In this document: positions 45,570 to 54,759 of the stretch, one piece after another | Numbering within the stretch: the stretch's first letter is position 1 | Layout of the letters: each line of letters starts with the position of its first letter | Source of the DNA: Ligula intestinalis | Taxonomy: Eukaryota; Platyhelminthes; Cestoda; Diphyllobothriidea; Diphyllobothriidae | Direction: 5' to 3' | Length of the DNA: 64,000 bases | NCBI GenBank assembly: GCA_036362985.1 | Contig: JAYGXS010000006.1 | Location: 9,674,075-9,738,074, forward strand | The notes under the pieces: generated by a model | What the model saw: the letters and a program-made list of their open reading frames with translations, nothing else | Database searches by the model: none | What the model was told of the DNA's origin: nothing | Position numbers and translations under genes: made by a program

Positions 45570-46260
45570 CTTTTGTCATAAAGTAGTGGGTTTACATCTT
45601 CAAATATACCTCAGTCGAAAATAGACGGTAAAATGACTATTTTGGCCTCCTAAACAGGACATGGAATAATGAGCAACCCACTCATTTGAAGAAGATGGCT
45701 TCAGAACAAATTTCAGGAAAGCTAAATATCTCCCTGTCCTAAACGTAACAATAAACTTACAATAAAACTAAACTGTACCTGGCATTTTAACTGTAGCCCT
45801 ACGCTTAATCTAAATCCTGCGGTTGGCAGGACCCCAACCCCAAATGTGACCTTAAATCCCAGCCTAGAATCCAAACGTAAGCTAAAGGGTAAACCTCATC
45901 CTAATTCTATGCGTAGTTTTCCCAAAAATGTATCCAACATCGCATGCATTGCGTACGGTCTCAGTCATTGTGTCTTGTTATGGCGGCCATACAAGTGATC
46001 CTGACCCGAAGCCATCATCAGTCAAGCATCAGCACAGTTCTTTTATTGTAGTGTGATTCTATTCCGAGTTTCTCGCTTTTTAAAGAATTAAGCACTTTTG
46101 ACAGAAAAAGGTGCTACCGATAAATGACCTTAATAATATGGTTCACTTTGCAGCGTCAGCGACCAATTTCTGGCCATAAATCTCAGAAAAAATGACGCGA
46201 AGGACAGTTCATATGTCGGTCAGGAAAATTTAACTTGCATCAACAAAGTCACATGCTAGT
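45570..46260 (-). repeat. Second copy of composite repeat, decayed
   Basis: The order parallels 36,690-37,240: a CTAACC-like degenerate stretch (about 45,720-45,915), a GGCGGCCATACAAGTGATCC segment, and finally GTCGGTCAGGAAAATTTAAC. It therefore follows block A just as block C follows block D on the inner right arm. It is non-coding. Confidence 0.55.
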
Positions 46261-46267
46261 ATATAAA

Positions 46268-46385
46268 AGACTAAGAAGAAGAAGTTGATTTGATTACTGG
46301 AAAGCCCACTTTATTCACCTGACATTTTGAACTGCTGCCCCAAAATGACATCAGAAGCAACAGTAATATCTGTTGATTCTGTTCC
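46268..46385 (-). mobile_element. Degenerate PLE tail
   Basis: The plus strand reads AGAAGAAGAAGTTGATTTGA, TTACTGGAAAGCCCACTTTA and TTCACCTGACATTTTGAAC. This matches the left arm of the foldback units with many changes, and the hairpin is eroded. Confidence 0.45.
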
Positions 46386-46389
46386 AAGC

Positions 46390-47820
46390 TCCTCACTTTT
46401 CAAAAGTAGGACGTTTTGACAAAAAGTATTACCTTTACAAAACCTTCATTAGACGGGTCCACTCAACTTGAGGTAGCCGGACTAGCGACCAATTTTCTGC
46501 CGCCTAGATCTCCGTTGGCCACTGCGACAATCCTACGAACTCGCAGTTTGCCCTACACATAGCTGAATGCCCGCCTTATCCAGCCGCGCCGAGTCATGCC
46601 TGGGCACGCAGCCAGACACCATTGGCCGGCATCCAGCCAATCAATGACATCAGCAGCACTCAGCCAATCACGTCATCATGCTAATAAGGAAACAACGAAC
46701 CCGCGCGCATAGGACTCCCCCAAACGCGCGATCCCGTCTCATTCTGCCCCACGATTCTGCCTCATTAGCAAACTACCAAGCCACGTTAACCTGATCTGCG
46801 CAAAGGAACCGTTGATCCTAACTGTTATTACCCGATGGAATGAAGTTCCTCTGTGTGTGATTTACTCTATTCGAATATCTGATCTTCGCAGTCGAATATT
46901 TCGGTCAATAAGAGAGAATCTGGAGCTGCGACTTACGCCGCGAGCTCCAACCCACCACTCTCGTTGCATATGGAGATAAATGACAGGCACGATCGTTGCG
47001 CACAGATTAATTACCTCCTGTCAAGTAGTGAAACGAAGGAAGGTGGCGTTTTTTTCGCTTAGCCGAGCGGTATTTGGACGTGCAAGATGAAAGGATAAAC
47101 TCAGCATCAACTGTAGATATACATATATTACGGCATCGCACCATACACATTCTATTTCTTGAAATATTATCCAAAGTTTTTTAACCTGTGTTCTACTGGA
47201 AAATATTTCTACGGTACGATAACCTGGAACGTCAAATAGTTCAGTTATGCCAAGGTACCGATTTTCGAACGAACTTATAGCGGACCAGCTGCAGAGTTGT
47301 CAACTGCTAAAATATGACTAAATTTAACATTAAACTGACTGTAATGCTAACTGTAGCCCTATGCTCAATGCGAATCCTGCGGTAAGCAGGAACCCAAACA
47401 CTTATCTTCGACAAAATCCTGACCCTAACCACAACTTTGACATCATCTTCATCCTAGAATCGAAACCTTAAGTTAAGGGTAACCCTCGTCTTAATCCTGA
47501 ACGTCGTTCCAAAGGAAATGTCAAACCCGCGTACCTAAGACCCCCCGTCTTGCGCTCTCCCGAATAAACATGCTATTATAAGCCATTAGGTAACTACCTA
47601 CTCACGTCATTCTGATCTGCGCAAAGGTAACTTTGACCCTAACTTCTGCCCCCCAAAGTTACTGTGCGTACTTCAATTTAATCTAAGATCCGATCTCTGA
47701 AACTTTCTTGGTGGTCAGAAAGAAGCTTTTTAAAAAGCCGGTAACCTGCAATGTTCAAGATATGTTAATATTAGACTGTACGATTGTCTCTAATACAAAT
47801 ATCCGCATTGAATATGTTCC
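46390..47820. other. Repeat-derived non-coding DNA with CCAAT boxes
   Basis: CAGCCAATCA occurs twice, at about 46,632 and 46,662, with an inverted ATTGGC at about 46,620. This corresponds to the CCAGCCAAC segment of block C. A second CTAACC-like degenerate stretch lies at about 47,335-47,500. No ORF of note is present. Confidence 0.4.
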
Positions 47821-48234
47821 AATTAAAAGCTCATTTCAGAATTCTGGGTGATATTTCATGAGCTAGGAAATTTACTGTAAGTGACTCTGGAGGTGATGCG
47901 ACCAGTTGGAATGTGCGTAAGCTCACGTGCATGTGTGTCCGGTTTAAGGTCATCGCTCGGGCACAGCCCAGCGAATGCATAAGACCTTGGAGGCAGTCCC
48001 CTGTTAACAAAGGAATCATTGTGACAGTCGGTGGCAGGAACGACGGTTCAGGAGAGCCTGCAATGTTGCTAGCATTCGGTCAGGCTAGACTCCTAACACT
48101 CTAACTGCGCGAACACATTTAAGGCCTAACTGAATACGCACAAAACACTTTTTTCACCATTGACAATCTGACTCACGCGGGGGAGTGTATCACGTGCATA
48201 TTATACTTCTCGTGCTAAGTGAGTAATCATGTTG

Positions 48235-48410
48235 ATTACTATTTCGACTCCACTAGCTTTTTGCTCCACGCTTGCAAGCATGCAATCGAAGTGCATATTT
48301 TCAATTTTTATTTTCTATTTATGCAGTTTAGTCAATTTGTTATCAATACAGAGTTCAAGCGCATTTGCCTATCTTCCTATCAGTAAGCGGATACTGATAC
48401 TGAACAAAGG
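48235..48410 (+). repeat. LINE 3' UTR remnant
   Basis: GAGTTCAAGCGCATTTGCCT, ATCTTCCTATCAGTAAGCGG and ATACTGATACTGA match the end of the 23-28 kb LINE. The T-rich part before it also resembles its 3' UTR. No coding part is attached. Confidence 0.65.
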
Positions 48411-48499
48411 GGGTCAAATTGCATTCGATCCAACTTAAAACAACACGCTTTGCGCTCCATCCAATATTAGGACTGTCTACAGGCTGTGCGTTGTCATGC

Positions 48500-49200
48500 A
48501 ATCATCGCAGTGTCTGACTCCGCTGCAGAAATCATCCTTAACTATAGGAGTAACCACCCTGCGGCCCATAAAAGAAACTGTGTTCGTACTCTTTTTCAAT
48601 GGGCCCACCGTTCTTGCAGTAATGATGGTTTACTAAGAGAGACCTAGCGTATATGTAAAAATTCTTCTGGGCCAACGAATATCCGATAAGACTTGACAAG
48701 ATTGCCTTAGACGTCGGGGTCAAGCACAAAACCTCCCTCCCAATGAAGGTATAGTGCCACGGAAATTGCATTCTCCACCCTACATAAATGGAATATCTGA
48801 AACCATCTCTATGTAACTAAGTCGTTTTGGCATCTTCGTCACCCACAAGCCCGCATCCTCACTGCGCGCAGGCGTATGTTGAGTAAAGGACCCCCTACCC
48901 GTGGAACAACGAAGTAACGTCATTTACCGTATACCGTGCGCTGGTTGCCCTTCTGTTTATATTGGCCAATTAGGCCAACGCCTAGAGACTCTCATCAAGG
49001 AACATAAGTCAGCTCTTCGCCAACCAGACCATTTATCACTCGTATTTGCGCATTCCCTTGAGTGTGATCACCGCTTCATTTGGGATAGCACTGACGTGAT
49101 CGCAATGGCTTAAACGCGACAAGCGAGAGAATTCCTCGAAGCTTGGTACTCGAGCCTGGCTAGTATAAACAGGCACGTAGGGTTTGTCTTGCACCATACC
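48500..49200 (+). pseudogene. PLE D: RT linker and GIY-YIG endonuclease
   Basis: A decayed linker opens the element (AEIILNYRSNHPAAHKRNCV at about 48,528, RTLFQWAHRSC). From 48,901 there is an open frame with an intact-looking nuclease core: NVIYRIPCAGCPSVYIGQLG, then LIKEHKSALRQPDHLSLVFA, HSLECDHRFIW. A TAA at about 49,111 interrupts. The same frame continues with REFLEAWYSSLASINRH to about 49,170. The GIY and YIG halves are both present. The reverse transcriptase palm is missing. This is a third PLE lineage in the window, distinct from PLE A and from PLE C. Confidence 0.85.
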
Positions 49201-49209
49201 AGTTTTCGT

Positions 49210-50030
49210 GCATGTTCGACTAACCTTGACACAGCCTTAAACAACAACAGGCTGTCCGTGCTCAGTCAAGTAGAATTTCACTGACTCTGAAACAGCCCCC
49301 CCCCCTCGCCCGAACACGAGGCCCACAGTCCAAACGTTAACAACCCCCCTCCCCTCACCAGCACAACCTATCGCCGCGGGAGTCAGGTCACCATAGCCCT
49401 CCCAGCCAATCCCTCTCCGTTCGTTGTAACCTCTGCCCCCAAAACCTCTAGTGCGACATTACCAGTCCTCACTTTTCGTTTAGTCTGACGACGAACACGT
49501 GACACCTGTTTGAAAATTCACGAGTACAAGTCGATTTTCCGAAGATCTTCCATCTCCAGTTAAGTGCAAATAAGTTGTGCATAGGAGGATACCGAGGAAA
49601 AAAGTAATCGTTCTGACTTCTTTTTTGGAATTATATAGGTAAAAAACAGTATTCCTGCATCATGCCTGCCCTTCTGATTTACTTGTGAAGGTTGCAAGTA
49701 CAGTATGTATACGAACTCGTGCGGCTCGCCGAAGCTGGAAAAATGTTAGTAATCACTCGCAAACTAGCACTAAGGCATGCACAAAAACTTAGGAATAATG
49801 ATGGACAACCTTGGGCAAATTTGTTACTTAAAATAAATGTAAGAAGTACTAATTGTTTGTTAAGAGAAACAAACTTGTCTTAATAATCCTCAGGATCCGT
49901 AGATGTAAAAAGGAGCTATAAATAAGAAAATAAATTTGAATCATGCCTTAAGTTTGCCGAATTACCATACCAATATTTTTATATATAATATTTTAAACCC
50001 ATTCTTCTTATTTAATTACAATAACGTACA
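49210..50030. other. Non-coding stretch
   Basis: A C-rich stretch follows PLE D at 49,290-49,450, then AT-rich DNA. No gene is recognised. Confidence 0.45.
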
Positions 50031-50039
50031 GATGAACTG

Positions 50040-50320
50040 ATAGATTTTCCATCGTTTTCAGAGTCTTCCAGCTTTGCTACATAAACTCATATTGCGTTCG
50101 ATGTCTAGATCAGAACCTTTAAAATAAAATGTAAGTTAAGAGAGTTTACCGAAAGAACGAGTTTTCCTTGATATTGCTTGTTATGAAAATGGTCATGGAG
50201 GGCATATATAGAAATTCCTCGAAACAGCAAAACACACTGTCGAGTAAAAACAACGTCTGCAACAAAAATCCGGTATTGTTATTGCTGACATCATTGAAAA
50301 CTTTTCATGATCGTTTCTTT
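50040..50320 (+). repeat. Old dispersed AT-rich repeat, copy 2
   Basis: It matches 2,885-3,150 in order and orientation (CCTTTAAAATAA, ATGAAAATGGTCATGGAGGG, AACGTCTGCAAC, ATTGTTATTGCTGA). It has no coding content that I recognise. Confidence 0.45.
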
Positions 50321-51224
50321 CTTCTAAAAGCAACTTTTTTATATATTGAGCTGAATAAGTTCTGTGCATACTAAATTTTTCCAAAGAAATGTCAGAATGG
50401 AAACGGAAAGTTACTTAAAAACTTTTACTTGAATGCAAATGACTGAATTTGACTGGAAACTAAAGAACTTACTTTGCTCCTTATGCGGAATTATTTTCCA
50501 GCATAGTGGATTACTTCCAGACTCTCTTCATTATTTGTGAATGCGAAAACTAGAGGCTATATTTAGTGAGTTTTTGATATAATTATTATTCTTCTGTCCG
50601 CTATGTTACTAAATGGCGCATAAGCAAAAGTTATAGTGTCCAAACAATGTATTACCGCATAATTTAGGTTTAGTACGAGAAAGTTTAACAAAGACGCTCC
50701 GACAATATGTGACCAGCTTTGCTCACATCCTTCTTAAATTTAATGTAGCAAAACCAAATGCGCTCAGAACAGTTTACTGCATTTTGTGGCAAGGAGCTTC
50801 ATTTTTTGCACAAAAACTTTGGCAGCAATTGTATATTACGTTGTGGGTGACGGGTTTCGGCCCAAATATGCACTTAAAATTTCGTTCGATGCCCAAAGAA
50901 GAATACCGCAGTCAGAAATTAACTTCTGAGGAAATTAGAAGGTTTAACTTTCAAAAAGAAAACCAGGAAACCTGAATGACCCACTAATCGGCTGGACCCC
51001 TCGAAGCGGCGTCAAGCAGTGGCGAACTACCATCGAAACACGTGTCTGGGCCTTTTGGCTAGTACCTGGGTTTTTAGTATAGTAAGCTGCAACACTAACG
51101 GGGATAGAAGCAAGGTAACTGACCATTCGAGTACAACCCGCAATGTGTATACTGCATTAACTAAGACGTCTCAGTGATGAACACGACCACTGTCAACCAC
51201 GGCAAGCGTGAACTGGCCTAGCAA

Positions 51225-51370
51225 CCGCGCCCTATAAATGCGGAGCTACAAGTGCCTCTCTGTTACCCTTTTCTGCCGTCAGCCCTGATGATGAATTAAG
51301 GAAAGATCCCGCAACCTCAGGCCCATAAAAGCCATGCTTTAGTCTAAAAATAAAGGTTTATTGGTATATT
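51225..51370 (+). promoter_or_regulatory. Possible PLE terminal repeat with TATA box
   Basis: TATAAATGCGGAG (about 51,232) is followed about 50 bases later by the tail motif CTGATGA (51,285-51,291), nine bases, GAAA (51,301-51,304), and then AAAATAAAGGTTTATTGG. PLE terminal repeats can hold both a promoter and a hammerhead-like motif, and this layout fits. No ORF of a PLE is attached. Confidence 0.35.
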
Positions 51371-51604
51371 GATTTAACTGTTATTTTATCTAATATTTCA
51401 AATTAATGCCAGTAGTTTGTCTTGAGGACGCAAATTTGAGAGAGAGAAAGTTTAAATTTTGAAGAAAATTTCCAAAATTTTAAGCAAAAATGGCTCCGTT
51501 CACGGAGAGCAGGGCTCAAGTAAGTGGTCATGGTAAAAGGTCACATAATATTTAAAGTTAAAGGCTTGCACGATATCCATATCTGTTATGGTGACAGGTC
51601 AGCT

Positions 51605-51900
51605 TTCAACTAATAAATTTCCGTTTCTTCACACGCAAAGTAGCGAGCTACGAGTGGGAATGTAGGATACTGGTATGTCGGTGTAAGGCAAGACATATGA
51701 CGGAAGTTTTGGTGCATAGTACGAGACGACTTTTGAACCATTCCTTCAGAGTGGAGAGGGTAAGTGACCTCGCTAAGGACGCGATGAGCAAATTCCTTGA
51801 CCGTTTTAACGTGTCGCTGTATAACAATGCCAGTTAAAAAGGCATAAAAAACACCAGCAGTGGAACAGGGCATTTAGAGGATACGTTTGATAATGACCAG
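51605..51900 (-). pseudogene. L2-like LINE C-terminal fragment
   Basis: The minus-strand frame reads HVKTVKEFAHRVLSEVTYPL, HSEGMVQKSSRTMHQNFRHM and SCLTPTYQYPTFPLVARYFA. It matches the C-terminal tail of the LINE at 14,390-14,610 (KTVKQFADH, HPFHSELMTARSS, RRGLRHMSCHTSAYEHS, PFIARYLTCEEAE). Only about the last 90 codons are present. The conserved Cys and His spacing suggests a structured tail. Confidence 0.75.
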
Positions 51901-52124
51901 GTATTTTTGGTGGACATTTTTACTGGTGGATATATTTATCAAAGAAAATGTTTGTATTCTCAATATATGGGTATAGTACACCACCGTGCAACGAACGCTA
52001 TAAAATAGCCGTCATGGTGTTATGCAGAAGCAGAGAGCATTTTGTTTTGTGACTGTCCCAACAAATTGGGCATTCTTCAAGCAACGTCAACGAAAGCCGA
52101 CTCAAACATTCGCAGTGGAAGGAG

Positions 52125-54370
52125 AATGACCTATGTATTCTCTGACTTCAAAATTATTGCATGGAATATTTTGATTTGTCTATGCAATTTGTTTTGAGGC
52201 ATACAAAGGCAGGTGTTTAGCCTTTAGCCACCAGTTATTGCCTGTCATGACGTACAGTCAGTTTGATTCTATGTTTGCATCGTCAGTTGGCTCGGGTCAC
52301 ATCAGATTATATCATGCTGGTTGGGAGCATGTTCCGTCAAAGATTTTCTGAACAGGTGCGGTTGACAAGCTTGCTTTACTTGCAGTTGAAGCCTACACGT
52401 GGGTCACCTCACACTTCCGAAGCGACCATCCATGACCTTTATTTCTCATTGCTCAAACAGTTCCTCAAAGTATAACCCCAGAGGTGTTGATAGCGTGCCA
52501 AGAAAAGTGCTGCTAGTGCTATCAATCTCGTTAGTCTGTCATGAGGACAAGAAAAAACAAAATTCAGGAACTGTTTCTTGTTCACTGCTTGTGTAAGACC
52601 CACCTGTCTGCACCACGCACGCCTGATGGCAATGCGACCCAACACTTCCCCCCCCCAAAATAAACAGGCTCGAAGACACGAACATGCAGGATTAGAAAGA
52701 TTCTACTGGGATAAAAACTTTGCAGCCGCATCCCCTATCGTCAGCCGTCCAAAGAACGTGCAGTTACGTAACCGGCACCCTATGCCCTACATAAGGATCA
52801 TATCCAATTATTAGATGAACAATAATGGGCTTAGAAATAACGGTAGTGAATGGCTTAAAAATAAGAGCTGCGTAAGTAAAGTTGCCAGTGTCAGTTATGA
52901 AATGCTCCTTAATTTACAAAGCCTCTTGGATTACCGGAAAACTGGTCCAAACGACTGCACAGTAAATTCATAATAAGTATTAAAAAATGCCTTGAAAGAA
53001 CATATAGAATATCATTAAGTGAAGTTCAAAAATAAACTCTACCGGACATCTGAAAGACAAAAAATGGGAAATTCACGTAGAGTGATAATAGTTAGCAAAT
53101 AATGAGAAAATAAACGAAATAAACAGAATAAGTTTTAGCATAAATTTTCATCCACCCGTTCGAATTAAACACAGTCAAAACATATTAGAAAAAAAAACAA
53201 ACAATTTGCCAATACTATACTGTTTAATCTCCGATTGAAAACGTCTTTTTGTAATTTTATGATTTTCAAATTACTTAAGTGGAATGATGATGATGACCTA
53301 TGTATTGTGACTTCAATACGTGTACGGAATATTTGGATTTGCTCTTGGCCTTTGGTTTGAGGCATACGCAGGCTTTCGTTTAGCCCTGAGCAACCAGTAA
53401 TCGATTGCCTTGACCTAAAAAATAATCTCAACGCAATCAGACAGCCCAGTTCTTTGTTTTCTTCGTCACAATGGATTATGCCGTGATGGTCGGGAGCGGG
53501 TTGCCCTAAAAATACCTGCACAAGTGCTGTTGACAGGCTTATTTTCCTCGCATTTCAATCAAATACGTGGGTCAACTCACGCTTCCAAAGCGACCACCCA
53601 CGGCCCTTCGTTCTCTTCGAACAAACTGTTTTTCCAATGCATAATTTCAGAGGTGTTGATAGCGTGCCGAGAAAAGTGTTGCCAGCACAAGCATGCATAT
53701 GCTGCGCGATCATAAATATCACAAGTCAGTTAAATGTCGTGTGTTTGTCATGATGAATCCAAATAACTGTCTTTCGCTCACCCTCCCATCAGCTGAACAC
53801 ATGCTTATGCGACACGCACACTTCCGTTCCATGCAGATGCTTGATAGCCATGTGACCCAACATCCAAAATGCACGAAGATACGAAAATCCACCATTAGAA
53901 AGGCTCTACTGGACCAGAGGGTTTGCAATCTTAATTAAAATCGGCATCCTATGCCGTCAGCCGCACAGAAGACGTGCCGCCAAAGTAACGTACCGTATTC
54001 TTCGGCCTTCATCGCTATCAGAAGCAATTATTAAGGGGACCAAATGTGTGTTTAGAGATTGAGGTAGTGAATGGCGTCAAAAATAGAATTTGCGCAAGTA
54101 CAGTTAACGGTGTAATTTATGATTTTATGTTATTTAGGTCCCTCAATTTACGAAGCCTCTCTGATCCCCCAGGATAACTGGACCAAACTTATCCACAGTA
54201 AATTCCTAATAAGCATTAAAGTACCTTGAAAGACATTAAAGAAGTTAATTGATCAAAATACCTTTAGGTTTTTTCAGCAATAACCTCTTCTGGATATCCG
54301 GAATACACAATGCGTGAAAGTCCTGTCCAGTGAGTATACCTTGCCGAAAACTAAGTGAATTAACGAACTA
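52125..54370 (+). repeat. Tandem duplication, two units of about 1.1 kb
   Basis: Unit 1 (52,125-53,150) and unit 2 (53,285-54,370) share a long series of blocks in the same order. These are GACCTATGTATT, TGAGGCATAC, TACACGTGGGTCACCTCAC versus TACGTGGGTCAACTCAC, AGAGGTGTTGATAGCGTGCC (52,481 and about 53,648), GGCA.CCTATGCC, AATTTACRAAGCCTCT and CACAGTAAATTC. The offset is about 1.17 kb. Divergence is considerable (by eye 20-25%). No coding potential is shared between the units. Confidence 0.75.
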
Positions 54371-54424
54371 AACAAAAATAATTTGTTGAGTTTACCCAAT
54401 TGTGAAAAAACTCGAGGCGTTTGG

Positions 54425-54512
54425 CGGAATTTGAAGCCACGCATCAGAGAAGACCTTTGCCGGAGATCAATGCTCTAACTGCTTAGCAAATCTGCCAAAC
54501 CTCCTTGTAAAA
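54425..54512 (-). repeat. tRNA-like sequence or SINE head
   Basis: The minus strand has a perfect 7-bp outer stem, GTTTGGC (about 54,499) and GCCAAAC (about 54,419). Between them are a D-arm-like TTGCTAAGCAGTTAGAGC and a T-arm-like GGCTTCAAATTCC. The D-arm is spaced too far from the outer stem and the anticodon arm is irregular. It is therefore a pseudo-tRNA or the head of a SINE rather than a working tRNA gene. Confidence 0.5.
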
Positions 54513-54530
54513 TAATTTGGTCAATAGAAT

Positions 54531-54755
54531 TGAATATGCGAGTTCCAGGATGCAGTTCAGAAGAAGGAGAGGCAATCACTGGAGCGGCCGTTTTATTGAC
54601 CTGACGTTTCGGATTCCGTCAGGAATACAATCAAAGGTAATCGTATAAAAGTCTGCGTATGTCACAGACCTTTATACGATTACCTATGCTTAAGGATTTC
54701 CGTTAGAATCCGAGAGGACAGGACAACCAAACTCCTGTTTCAGTGACCGCATCTA
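54531..54755. mobile_element. Foldback of two PLE tails with long central hairpin
   Basis: It begins with the shared terminal segment GAATATGCGAGTTCCAGGAT (54,532), then AATCACTGGAGCGGCCG and CCTGACGTTTCGGATTCC. The inverted right arm ends CAAACTCCTGTTTCAGTGAC. The centre is a nearly perfect hairpin: AGGTAATCGTATAAAAGTCT (about 54,636) pairs with AGACCTTTATACGATTACCT across a 9-11 base loop. It is the best preserved of the four foldback units. Confidence 0.8.
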
Positions 54756-54759
54756 ACTC

